Shown one piece after another: positions 50,727 through 61,080 of a DNA stretch of 64,000 nucleotides. The DNA is from Sinohyriopsis cumingii (Eukaryota > Mollusca > Bivalvia > Unionida > Unionidae). The stretch covers positions 22,230,590-22,294,589 of the forward strand of contig CM068842.1 in the NCBI GenBank assembly GCA_028554795.2. Direction: 5' to 3'. Every line of letters starts with the position of its first letter. Within the stretch, counting starts at the first letter, position 1. Under the pieces are notes generated by a model. The model had not been told where the DNA came from. It was given only the letters and a program-made list of their open reading frames with translations, and ran no database searches. Both the position numbers and the translations under genes were made by a program.

Positions 50727-53700
50727 TTACCTAGGGTTCCTTTTTATATACAGACCAATACCGACGTGTCCATACGGTAAGGTGAAATGATTGGAAAGTC
50801 GCACTCGCTTCTGGTACACGATTTGATAGACTTTTTCCAAGGGTCGACTGACGATGTGGTGAGTGGGTAAACGTACAATCTTGTTGGGTTGATAGGTGGT
50901 CACTTTAAAGTTTCCATCCTCTCCCGATTGCAAGGCTTCTTTCAATACCCCAAAGTTCACCACACGACTGGTACGATAATTCAGAGTCAATCCTTTCACT
51001 TTACACGTCGTGTGCAATTCTCGTTGTGGGTCCCGGTATTCGTAGCCGTAATTTTTGGGACCACCACTGACGAAATTAGAATCTTGTCGTCGGGATGTTC
51101 GTCTGTCCAGGCTCCTAAACGGTCTCCTTCGATGTCAGGGTGCTGTTGACTCGGGTGATGGATGTAAATGCAGCTGTCTGTGTCAAAGTACAGGACGCGT
51201 TCCCCTAACAGTTCTAAAGCTTCGTACAATTTTAAGCGAGCATGAGCTGTCACGTAAGCCGCAATGATGACATTTCCAAAGGGGTCGTCTTGTACAAAGT
51301 CCAGATCTTCTTCGCAATTGACCAAGATCAAATCCTCGCGAACGACGTCCACGTGTTTCATGTATTTGGTTTTGTCGTGAATCATCTGAAAGTAGCGGGA
51401 AGGTTCTGTCAAATATTCCGTCTTGGGTAAACACGGACGTTGTGCCATTTTACCCCACAAGCAATTTAACATCACTTTGGCAAACGACCGCCTGCCTTCG
51501 TTTTTCTCGATGTGGTCTAAAGAGATGCCTTCTTGTTCATAGTATTTCTCTTTGAATGTCTTTTCGTCTTCGGAAGTGTGACACCTGGAAGGATAGCCGC
51601 TGGCTTCTTGCTTCAGTTTCAAAAAGGCATCCACGTAGTCGGCGAAAATGCCTTTCTGCGTGGGGTCACCCTTGTGGTATTGTTGTGTCTTGGGAAAGTG
51701 GCAAATTTCGTACACTTCTAACAGTTGGTATCCCATGTCCAGAGCTTTGAACAATTCTACGCTGACCCAGGTTCCCGTCAAGGCCCGTTCTTCCTGGGTG
51801 TGCTGACAAGGTTGGTACTCGTGTTCCCACATTTCCACCACTTGGTATCCTTGCTGTTCTAACTTTAGGCGTCGCTGACAAGTGTCCTGGTACAAGTCTT
51901 CCATGGTTCGTTGTAAAAACTGATTTTTAGTGCTACGATCAGGGTAACAGACGGGACATCCGTGAAATAAGCAACCGTTAAACTCGTACACGATCTTGGG
52001 GTTTTCTAAGTCCCAGCCATCGACCGAATACGTTCCGATGGTCTTTTCGCCCCCTCCGTTGCGGGCATGCTGAATCCATTTGTCTTCCTTGTCGCACAAG
52101 TAATGTAACCCACGTAGGGCTTTGACCGAGTATTGACGTTTGACATAGTGGGTCGTTTGAGGACTACGTTTGACATAGTGGGTCGTTTGAGGACTGATGA
52201 CAGCACGGTGTTTTCAGGCATGAATCGTTGTCGATACACTAAGGAACACGCTTTGGCAATGGTGCAAGCTTCTTTCAAAGGATCGACCCCTCCGTGTTCC
52301 ATGAACAGTTCTCGAAATTTTCCACAGCAACGCCGTAAAATGTCCACGTCGGAACGACAATACTTTAGCATTTCTTCCTGAAAGTCGAAAGGGTCGGAGG
52401 CGTGAGTCTGGTACCAAGCGTAGAAAGCTTCTCGTTGTTCGGTACGCATGTTGTCGGGGTCGTAATAGTGAGCCTCAGGCAAATGGGGTAGAACGGCATG
52501 TTGATTGGCTTCCGTATTGAAAAAGTGTGGAAAGTACCCTTTAGCCATTTCTGTCATTCCAAACGTTTTAGGCATTCGACTCAAAGGCATGGCCAAATAG
52601 CTCATCGAATCTTTAAACTGCACTTGTCCCACTTGCATGAAAATGATTTTGGCTCCGTTCAAAGTCACTTTAGGACGTTCGGTGCCTTGTTCCGTATAGT
52701 ATCTGAGAAGAAACTGTCCATCGTATCCGGAGAAATTGTGAGCCATCACTGTGGCATGACGATGACAATCTCCGTAACGTTCGATGTCCTCTTGGCTCCA
52801 CGTCTTGTCGATGGGATCTAAGACCCATTGGGCAAAATCGGCTAACGTGTTCGGTCCTCGAAAGATTTTTTCACGCCCTCCAGGAATCTTGCTGCAGTGA
52901 GGATGCACTTCTCGCACGCTCGATGAGCCACGCAGAAATTGGGAATGTGAATGCCAGTCTCTTGCATGCATTCGAAATCGAAAAAGATGAAATTGCCTTT
53001 CTTCTTGTGACCGTCCTCTTTCTCTGGTGGGGGTTGGTATTTTTGCACGTAGCATTCGTGTTGCAGGTCCACGATGTGGTGACAAATGTGACATTTTTTT
53101 CCCCTGAACATACGTGTGTCTTGGTACTGTTGGTACGTAGGCCTTGTCGACACGTAGGGCACAATCTCAGCAGCTGACAAGCACATTTCTGCTGTGAACC
53201 TTGCGTCTTCAGATGTTGTTGGTAACAGGCAGGGCTGACAAACGTGCACAGACAAGCAGGACAATGTACTCTTTTTTGTCCTTCGCTCAGACAGGGTGGA
53301 TAGGCCAAACATCCTGGGCATTTCCATCCGCAATGTTTGTGTTGCTCTCGATTGTTATAGCCATAGTCACATTTCTCACAGTAATAACTGTATCCCAGGA
53401 ATCCAGTGATAGTGGTAATGGTATCGAAATGGTCATCATGATAATAGACATGAATGTATTTTCCGTCCTTAAAGTCTTTCCCTCGAAACAACAGAAGTCC
53501 GCGCATTTCTTGAGGGTGCACTTTCAAGGTGTATCGTGGAGCTAGGACATCTTGCAATTTCTGCATCTCAGGATTGCCACAGGGTGTGTCTTTGGACAGT
53601 CCGGCTTGTTGTAACAGGAGTTCTGCTTCGTTTCGTTGTTTGGCTCGATCGGATCGTTGAATAGTTTTCCAGGCTCTTTTCCATTCTACCGTGTCGTTCT

Positions 53701-54387
53701 TGTTGGCATAGGTTCGTCCCACAACGATGGCTCGGGCTAAACACATCTGGTCTTGAGAATTGTGAATTTGGACGAGACTCTTTTTGGTGTTGCGAAGGTC
53801 GTTCACCAATAACACCTTATTGCGTTGTCCGGTCCCTTGAGGAGGAGAGACGTGGGCCATTTTCAGTGTGGCTTTACCATCGGTGATGTCAAACTGGTCA
53901 TTAGATTGTTGTACGTGTTGAATCTTGTCCATGACTTTGGAAGGGGTTAGTTCTGCGGGTCTGCTAAACTCGATCCAAACAGGGGATTTCAAGCTGTCGT
54001 GATATATGGATAGTGTCAAGCGATCGTCTTCTTTGGGTTGACATTGTCGCTTGAGTGCGGTGAGCAAAGAATCCCACATCTCGATGATAAACCCTTCTGC
54101 TTTCTCCAATGGTACGTCGGACTTGAAATCTTTAAACTTCACTGTGTAGGTGTAAGCCGTGGTTCTAAATTTTCTAGAGGAGCGCTTTTCCGTCTCTCGA
54201 ATGGAATAGTACTTTTCAGGGTTGACTAAGGGAGGTGAACTTTGTTTAGAGGGTTCGGATTCTGGTTCACTCATGTCCTCTTCAAAATCACTGGCATGAA
54301 TTTGTGCGAAGACTTCAGCTCTGGTACGAGGCGATAGATCACGTTTCTGCCTCTTACTTTCTTCTCGAATGAATAGGATCGTTTCAT
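50727..54387 (-). pseudogene. PolB: Protein-primed family B DNA polymerase, multiply broken (copy C)
   Basis: Homologous to the copy B polymerase throughout. Visible lesions, 5' to 3': loss of 16 bases just after the start; a one-base loss near 53099; a 25-base deletion near 52895; a 30-bp tandem duplication and a one-base loss at 52133-52205; an in-frame deletion of about 400 bp near 51810 that removes the whole of Pol motif A; a one-base loss near 51085. Exo motifs and motif C remain recognisable. The N-terminal extension and the polymerase are one frame here (CAG where B has TAG). Confidence 0.93.
52131..52195 (-). repeat. 30-bp tandem duplication in the copy C polymerase
   Basis: GTTTGACATAGTGGGTCGTT followed by TGAGGACTAC occurs twice head to tail. 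Copy B has a single unit at the same place. Confidence 0.9.
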
Positions 54388-54415
54388 CTTGAGTGCAAAA
54401 CGTCAAATGACTCAA

Positions 54416-54522
54416 GTTTAAACACCATAGACTAATTTATAGTTATGGCAAACCAGCGTATATAAAAAGGGTGTGTGTCTTATCCTTTCACTATTCATTT
54501 CACTCTCTAACCGAGCACAACG
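54416..54522. promoter_or_regulatory. Divergent promoter between polymerase and zinc-knuckle genes (copy C)
   Basis: TATA boxes in both directions (TATATAAAAAGGG on the + strand at about 54459 and CTATAAATTAG on the - strand at about 54430), as in copy B. Confidence 0.65.
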
Positions 54523-54972
54523 ATGGAAGAGACTACCCAGATGGAACGTTTCATCAGAGCTTTGCGAGGGGTCATTAGAAAATTCTCTTCAGACCAGCCG
54601 ACGAACTACTCTCCTTCCTTTCGAGATAAAAGTCAAGATACTTGCTATAGCTGTCAGAAGAAAGGGCATTGGTCTTCAGAGTGTCCAGACCGTCAAAAAA
54701 TAACAAAAACAGGGGCTAGAAAAGACAAAAGTCAAGATACCTGTTATTATTGTCAAGAAAAAGGACATTGGTCTCCAGATTGCCCAAAAAAGAAACAAGA
54801 GGAGTCGGAAGAAAAGAGGAATTCTTCAGAAGAAGAGAGAGATTCTTCAGAGGAAGAAAGCAGCCAGGTGAAGAAAAAGAAACAGAAGAAGAAAAGAAGA
54901 AGGGAAGAAAGTGAGGAGGAAGAGGAGGAAAAGACTGTGACGGTGAAGAAATTGAAGAAAAAGAGAGAGTAA
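54523..54972 (+). CDS. Double CCHC zinc-knuckle protein, intact (copy C)
   Basis: A 149-residue protein. A helical N-terminus (METTQ-like, QMERFIRALRGVIRKF) precedes two CCHC knuckles, CYSCQKKGHWSSEC (about 42-55) and CYYCQEKGHWSPDC (about 75-88), separated by about 20 residues. The C-terminal half is Ser/Glu repeats followed by Lys/Arg clusters. Zinc knuckles of this kind bind single-stranded nucleic acid in retroviral Gag and cellular proteins. Divergent transcription from the polymerase suggests a replication partner, perhaps an ssDNA-binding protein; that is inference. Confidence 0.88.
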   Translation: MEETTQMERFIRALRGVIRKFSSDQPTNYSPSFRDKSQDTCYSCQKKGHWSSECPDRQKITKTGARKDKSQDTCYYCQEKGHWSPDCPKKKQEESEEKRNSSEEERDSSEEESSQVKKKKQKKKRRREESEEEEEEKTVTVKKLKKKRE

Positions 54973-55222
54973 AAAAAAGAAACAGAAGAAGTGAATGTAA
55001 TTTATAAAGTGTTCTGTTGTGAATTGTGAATTGGATTGTAACTATGGAGAAAAGAATACATTAATTATATAAGGTAAGTGTCTTTGAGTTTTGATTTTAA
55101 ATAAGAAGCTACACTCACGCACTCATACACAGACATGTACTATAAGGGTAATATGGGTTTTTTTTGTTGATTTTTGAGTTATTGGCAAATTGAAAGGCTA
55201 TCTCTTTTCGAGAGAAGTGGGT

Positions 55223-55238
55223 GGCCCTGAAAAGGGCC
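55223..55238 (-). terminator. Histone-type 3' stem-loop after the Gln-rich gene (copy C)
   Basis: GGCCCTTTTCAGGGCC on the - strand, 22 bases past the stop, followed by ACCCACTTCTCTCG then AAAAGAGATAG. Here the U7-like element is the full AAAAGAG, unlike the copy B counterpart. Confidence 0.83.
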
Positions 55239-55259
55239 TTGTTTGGTGTAGGGGTGAGT

Positions 55260-55817
55260 TTAAGCAATCAACTTTAACTGCCTTAAGCCTTTGCCACGGC
55301 CGAGGCCTACTTCTGATGATGATGATTGGGTTGAAATCACTAAGGGTGGTACGATAGGCTTAGTCACAGGGTTGGCGTGTTTAGCTCGGGAAGGTCGTAT
55401 TCTCTTCGGTCGTGATAAAGAAGTCTGATACATTTGTTTCAGACTTCTTAACTCCGCTAAAATGTCCAACAGTACCGTGGCCGTTTGATTTTCACCCTCT
55501 TGTTTCTTTGCTGCTACTTCTTCTTCTTCTTGTTTTTTTCTTACCTCTTCTTGTTGCTGTTGCTGTTGCTGTAGGAGAAAAGCTTGTTCCGCTTCCTTTT
55601 GTCGTTGCATAAATTTCTCCAATTCTTCTTTCTGTCTCTGTCTAAAATTCTCCACTTGCGGTAATGAAGAATGAGACGAAGGTTCCGGAACAAATTCTTG
55701 CGAGGTAAGAAAATCCACAAAATCCCAATGTACCTCTTCTGAAAGTAAGTCCGGGTTCCCTTGGGCGGTCTCCACTGCTGGTGCACCCCACTGAATCGTT
55801 TTCTGAGTTTCCGTCAT
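55260..55817 (-). CDS. Gln-rich coiled-coil protein, intact (copy C)
   Basis: A 185-residue protein. Acidic N-terminus (EEVHWDFVDFLTSQEFVPEP), helix with a Q7 run, EEEEVAAKKQEGENQ linker, LLDILAELRSLKQMYQ helix, then a basic RPKRIRPSRAKH segment and a Gly/Leu-rich end. No family recognised. It is divergent from the small Arg-rich end gene across a CRE/CCAAT promoter, which may mean both are early or S-phase-linked products. Confidence 0.82.
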   Translation of the reverse strand: MTETQKTIQWGAPAVETAQGNPDLLSEEVHWDFVDFLTSQEFVPEPSSHSSLPQVENFRQRQKEELEKFMQRQKEAEQAFLLQQQQQQQEEVRKKQEEEEVAAKKQEGENQTATVLLDILAELRSLKQMYQTSLSRPKRIRPSRAKHANPVTKPIVPPLVISTQSSSSEVGLGRGKGLRQLKLIA

Positions 55818-56038
55818 GTTGAATCACTGTCTCGCATCGATTGACTGCACACAGGCGCTAGCGAATCTATATAGACCACGTGACGTCACAGACTGCTCTC
55901 TTCGGATTGGATGCGGGCTGACTGAATTTTGTAACGCGTGTTTGGATTGGTCAATGAACTCAATCCGTTTCAATCCTTCCTCTCCTTATAAATAAGCGCA
56001 GTTCAGTGCAGTCACTCACCTGTTTTCGGAGCCTCAAG
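55818..56038. promoter_or_regulatory. Divergent CRE/CCAAT/TATA promoter region (copy C)
   Basis: CACGTGACGTCA (E-box overlapping a perfect CRE, 55881-55888), ATTGG boxes at about 55916 and 55947, and TATA boxes CTATATAG (- strand gene, near 55868) and TTATAAATAAG (+ strand gene, near 55986). Same elements and order as B although the intervening bases differ. Confidence 0.68.
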
Positions 56039-56266
56039 ATGTGGACCGACGTTCAATCTTCCACCCTTGTGTCAACAATGATGTTCAGGACGGACATACC
56101 CAGGTATGTCCGATCCAAGTGGACTGTTGTCGATAGGACAGATACTAGTCTATGGATGAGAAGAGTTTACATAGAAAGACAAGGATGCCTCAAGAAGGTA
56201 CTTGTGTATGGACCTGCAGTTAGAAGGAGTTTAAGAAGAAGATGTGACAGATGCCGTCTATGTTAA
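56039..56266 (+). CDS. Small Arg-rich left-end protein (copy C)
   Basis: A 75-residue protein from MWTDVQSS (an ATG 33 bases upstream is in frame, but lies close to the TATA box). It retains MFRTDIPRYVRSKW, RRVYIERQGCLKKVL and ends RCDRCRLC, a CxxCxxC-like tail. Compared with B it is shorter by two residues and differs in about a quarter of positions. It is transcribed outward to the element end. Confidence 0.75.
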   Translation: MWTDVQSSTLVSTMMFRTDIPRYVRSKWTVVDRTDTSLWMRRVYIERQGCLKKVLVYGPAVRRSLRRRCDRCRLC

Positions 56267-56278
56267 TATTAACATAAA

Positions 56279-56788
56279 ACCAAAGGCCCTTTTCAGGGCC
56301 ACCCACATTTCTCGAAAAGAGACTGACTTTCCATTGCCTACCCCTTTTTTAATTTTTTTTTTTTTTTTAAATCCCATGTTCAATTCCCCTTGTCCCTAAA
56401 GTAGTTTTTTTTTTCTAACATGTTCAATTCCCCTTTGTCCCTAGACAAACCCAAACTCTATTCCCATGTTCAATTCCCCTTGTCCCTAAAGTAGTTTTTT
56501 TTTTCTAACATGTTCAATTCCCCTTTGTCCCTAGACAAACCCAAACTCTATTCCCCATGTTCAATTGCCTTTGTCCCTAGAATCGATATTTTTTTCCATT
56601 GTTCGAATGCCTTTGTCGCTAGAATGGATATTTCCTTTTTTTTTCCTTTCTCCAATGTTAAATTCCATTGTCGCTAATCTTACCCAGGGTTTTTTGCACA
56701 TGTTAAATTTCCATTGTCGCTAATCTTACCCAGGGGGGTGTTTTTAATGCTAATTCCCATTGTCGCTAATCTCACCCCATTCACTACT
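56279..56788 (-). repeat. Right-hand terminal inverted repeat of copy C
   Basis: Mirror of 39420-39924. The inner unit around CTATTCCCATGTTCAATTCC is duplicated relative to that end. Ends CCCATTCACTACT at 56788, followed by the duplicated CCTATA. Confidence 0.93.
56286..56301 (+). terminator. Histone-type 3' stem-loop inside the TIR, after the Arg-rich gene (copy C)
   Basis: ACCAAA, GGCCCTTTTCAGGGCC, ACCCACATTTCTCG, then AAAAGAGACTGAC. Taken in this order it is the best overall match in the window to a canonical animal histone 3' end. Confidence 0.87.
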
Positions 56789-57319
56789 CCTATATATATC
56801 ATATAAATTGTGTTTGTTAAATAGGTTTAACATTTCAGATTTAAAAAGTTTATCATTCACTGTTAAGTCAGTTGTCCTATCAATTTCGTCACATACCCAG
56901 TTAAAATCCCCCTCAAATCAAATTTTTCGTTGAAAAAAGTAACAAATAGTTGAATAAGTTTTCAATAAAAGCTATATTTATTTTACTTCTGTTAGCTGGA
57001 AATATACGTTGGTTATATGCCAATGATATATCTTAATATGTAATATGCGTCCCTACATCCATTAATTCCCAACTTAAGCCCTGTTTATTTTTTATTACTA
57101 TGGCCACCCGTCCTCTGGTGTCTTCATTAATGTAATCACTACAAATATCTACTGAATTTTGTTTGTCTTCCAAAGGTATTTTAATTCCGGTGTAATCCCA
57201 TTATGAATTTCCTATAGCAAAATCACGGCAATGTTCGTTTCTTTGGTCAGTTTGTCTACTTTTGTTTTGTCTATCCCATTGCTATTGATTGTCATAATTT
57301 GGAAGTTTATTCCCTCCAT
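56789..57319 (-). mobile_element. LINE ORF2, 5' part: endonuclease N-terminal portion
   Basis: From the ATG at 57319 the - strand reads an AP-endonuclease-like start (IMTINSNGIDKTKVDKL, ETNIAVILL), then, after frameshifts, RGRVAIVIKNKQGLSW and GDFNWVCDEIDRTTD, the GDFN motif of LINE endonucleases. The domain breaks off at 56789 where copy C begins and resumes at 39419. Stops and frame changes show it was already, or has since become, inactive. Confidence 0.85.
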
Positions 57320-57339
57320 TTTTGCTACACTTTACCAGG

Positions 57340-58262
57340 TGCCGTATCACTTAATAATATTTTCCTATTCAAAATTGTGTTAGAATATATATAAGTTGCC
57401 TGGAATCAAATTATTTATATTTTTGGAAAGCTCTGGTCTATTTCCAGAGTGTCTTTAGATCTCTGAATTTCCTCATCAGTTATTTCTTCGATTATTAAGT
57501 TAAAATCATTTTCATGTTCTGTGTCTGTTTCGTCCGTCGTGCTCAATTCCAGCTTGTCTTTTACCAAATCGTTGTTCTTGTCGTTGTCTTTGTCCGTGTC
57601 ATTTGTTTATTTTTTGGGGTTTTTTTTGTTGTCTAGTCATGATTACTGTCTTAACCGGCGGAATGATGGTTTGTTGGGTTTTGTTATGACAAACGTATCC
57701 CCACTCATTTCCTCTTCTAGGGAGGGGCTCTAGGATGAATTTGTCAGTTTTCTTTTCTGTTGGGGTGTGTGTGTCGATGTGAGGGGTTTCAGCCCTATCA
57801 GATAGACCGGTCTATCTCCTGTTTTGTGTCCTTGAATTTAATCCTCCTCCTCCACATGGAGGAGGTTGTAGGGGTTTATTTTTAATATGTCCCCTTCTTT
57901 TTCAAAGACCACAGACTTTAACGTTTTTCTAGGGGGGTGGGGGTAAAGTCCTCCCATTCGAGATTTTTCATCCCCAGAGATCCCGTTGTGTCACTTTGGG
58001 CTTGGACGCTGTTTGCGTCTGTTGTGTCAAAATTTGTAGTTGTGGTTATTTGGAAGTTCCCATCATGGACATAGTTTTGGTCATTGGTTTCCTGGTCATT
58101 CTTTGCCTCTATTTGGGCTTCTTGAACATAGCTTAACTTGTGATATCCTGTTCAATAAGTGCCGAAGCGGTTTCCAGTCGTGTGGGTCCTACTACTAGTG
58201 ATGCTGCTGTAGCATATGTGCCAGGCACGTAAGGTTCCTTATAGTCCCTTGGTGCATGGCCT

Positions 58263-58304
<42 letters not shown>

Positions 58305-58815
58305 TCCAGATCATGCCCTTTCTAGCTCGTATCCTCTGTACCAGGATTTCAATAAGAAACCTAGCACATATAATAATATGGGTAACTTCGCCTAATCTTC
58401 GTTTACCATTGTGAGTATTCTCACGCCTGTTTTGATAGTCCCATACCACGGCCATTTTTGTTTTCGGCTTTAACCGGTACTTTGAATTTGTGTTGTATTT
58501 TCTTTACTAAAATTTCACTGTCAACTTCTAGAGGGAGCCCCGAGATGAATATTTCACGGGTTTTTGGTTAAACCTCTCGTAAAGGTTCGTTTGATACCGT
58601 AGCTTTTAGTCTATTGACTTCTAGCTGGTCAAAGCCTACCACGGGAGAGTCAAAATCTTTTGGGTAGATCACAAACTTGTTTTTCCCACCAATTTGTATC
58701 CCTTCAATCTTGTCTACTGCAATTCCCTTCAGTTTTAGGGCAGTTAGAATGTCAGAATGTCGGTGGCAGTCATTCACTGTCCAGAAGTTGACAACATTTA
58801 GGGTGGTCTGCAACT
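57340..58815 (-). mobile_element. LINE ORF1 region, degenerate
   Basis: The 81-residue frame 58568-58813 (FWTVNDCHRHSDILTALKL) and its continuation after one stop (REIFISGLPLEVDSEILVKK) look like the N-terminal and RRM-like part of a LINE ORF1 product. Further 3', segments such as LELSTTDETDTEHENDF and LIIEEITDEEIQRSKDTLE precede ORF2. A poly-T run at 58267-58304 and several stops interrupt it. Confidence 0.65.
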
Positions 58816-60832
58816 AAATATTCTCTTTCCTTCCTTTCTCTACCCTTACTGCAAAATATTCATCTATAATTGTTCCTTTGTACATAATTAGTTTTGGTAT
58901 GTTATCCATACTAATTGATGTGGAGATAATCATATGCACCGAATGTATGAGAATAGAGCTCAGTGATAAGTTGAAGTGAACTTAACTGAGTGGATCTCTC
59001 ACCAAACTTTGTTGAAATGGCAAAATCAAAAGGTCAGGTGCAGATTTATGCAACTAACAAAGCTAAAAAATATTACAAGATAACAACAACAGCAAAAAAG
59101 AACATGAAAATTGTCATCAAAAAGTTTTAAAATTGAAATTTGAAAATCTGCAGAAGTGGCAAATCAAAAGGTCAGGTGCAGACTAAATATTCTTCAACTG
59201 ACAAAATCAAAATTTGCAAAATGAAAAAAAATAGATGGAAATGATGAAAATAAAAATGAAATAGTACGCAAAAGGCACAAAAAACAAAAGGCTCTAACAA
59301 AACGTATACCTCAACCCTTAGAGTACGCTCTTACGAGCTGACTTAGTTACCAAATTCTTCCTCACTGTGCTACTTATTCTCATGCAGTGGTTTCTTTCTC
59401 GGAGTAAACCCTTTTGATCTGCAATCTTTCCATGCGAATACTACATTACTCTTAAGATTTCAGAAGGTATCATTCGGGTCTGAGTTGTAATCATGCCATC
59501 TATCTCAATTTTGATTGGATATCGCTGTGGTCTGGTCCAGTCAAACTTAGCGGACAATGTCAATGTCTGTCAATGTGGGGACGGATAAGAACATGCCCCG
59601 TTCACACCGTGGACTTTCCTTTTGATTCCTGAACTAACGTTTCATATAAAGGTGTGATAACGGAAATTCTTTGTTAAGTGACGCGACAGGTCACCTTTGC
59701 CGACTCAAGTTTCCGGTCTCTGGCCGGTCAGGGTAACCTTGAATAATAGTTCAACAGTAATCCCGCGGCAATCTTTAGAGATGAAACACAAGGCTGCGGC
59801 AATATTCACAAGACAGGTAGATTATAGCTTACACATGACTTTATAGCTGGGTGGTTAGCAAACGTGACACACACACACAAACAAACGCATTCTATGTTTT
59901 CAAAGATTCTAGTACTTAGAAATCTTAGCTTCTTAAGCCATTTTGTGACATTCGCTTTAACAAAATTTCAATGTATGGATAGAAGTTTTTAGTTCCATAG
60001 GATCGGATATTTAAATATTTCTTCAAACGGTGCTTGGGTCTGTTTCCGTTGTTTTCGGTCACCGCTTTTCCCCGGATGAACATACGTTGTATATACGATA
60101 AGCTCGTGTGTGTGTGTGTGTTTAGATCTTTTCATAATTTGGTGTGTTTTATGACGTTCACAAAATAGATGATTTTTTTCCTAGCAACAGCGGTAGTAGT
60201 ACTATTAGGAGTAGTAGTCGTCGAAGTACTAGTTGTTGTTTTTGTGGCATTGTCATATTTCAGGGGCTCATCCAGGATACCCTAAAGGAAGGGGGTACAT
60301 CAAGGGTAGGGCCAGGTCTCAAGGTTACAACGTAGCCTGCAGAATACGAATCATGCTAACGTTTGAATGCCGCGTAATTTGATGTTATCTCTGACTGTCA
60401 TTGACTATAGTTTAAGAGAGAAGTTGAGGTCCGATTTTTTTATATGCTATTAACTTTCCTAAGTCCCAACCCTTTCATCCCCAATCCCATGAATAGCACG
60501 GTAAGCCAAAGGCGTAGCATGAGGAGAGACCTTGTCCAGCCAAATATAAGCTTTTAAACATACTGCCATACTAATATTTACAATAAATTTTTTAAGTAAG
60601 GTGTTGGAGTTTTTCTTTTCATTTTATTTATAACATAAGAATCGCATGCTATTTTATTTTAATTTAATAGGTGAATCTATGAAATTTGTCTGGCTCATTT
60701 ATTGCAGCTTCACGTTTGAGCAGCATAGCAGCAGTATTTTTTATAGTAGTAGCAATTGTAGTGGCAGTAGTAGCGGTGTTAGTAGTAGTAGTTGTTACAT
60801 TTAGATACAGATTAAATATGATATGACGATTG
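58816..60832. other. Host intergenic DNA, no gene seen
   Basis: AT-rich with two AAAATCAAAAGGTCAGGTGC repeats near 59023 and 59163. Open frames are short and featureless. Confidence 0.6.
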
Positions 60833-61080
60833 CTCCGGTGGCCTTTAGGTTAGAGCGTTCGCCTCGGATGCTGGAGATCGCCAGTTCGAACCAAAGGCTC
60901 ATAAATATGGTGCTAACAGCTGTCTCACTAAGAGGGTAGTGTTAGGACTGGTCGGTATGGAGTCAGGATAATGTTACTGGGTGGGACATGATGCTACATG
61001 TCTCTGGCATGATGCCCCGGTACTAGACATCACTACAAACTGCCACAACGCACACATCGTAGCGATATGAGTGAAAAATT
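60833..61080 (+). mobile_element. tRNA-derived SINE, mollusc-like body
   Basis: tRNA-like head with A-box TGGCCTTTAGGTTAGAGCG and B-box AGTTCGAACC (about 60883-60892), then a body containing GGACTGGTCGGTATGGAGTC, ACTGGGTGGGACATGATGC and CTGCCACAACGC. The body resembles SINEs I recall from mollusc genomes; no database check was possible. Confidence 0.6.

Larger units (their letters stand above)
39420..56788 (-). mobile_element. Maverick/Polinton copy C, complete, inserted in a LINE
   Basis: A 17.4-kb element in the orientation opposite to B, bounded by AGTAGTGAATGGGG at 39420 and its complement ending at 56788. CCTATA is duplicated exactly at 39414-39419 and 56789-56794. It has the same gene order as B. 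Intact frames remain for the ATPase, both capsid proteins, the two-pass membrane protein, zinc-knuckle and Gln-rich proteins. The polymerase is broken many times and has lost motif A. The protease is reduced to its C-terminal tail. Confidence 0.97.
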
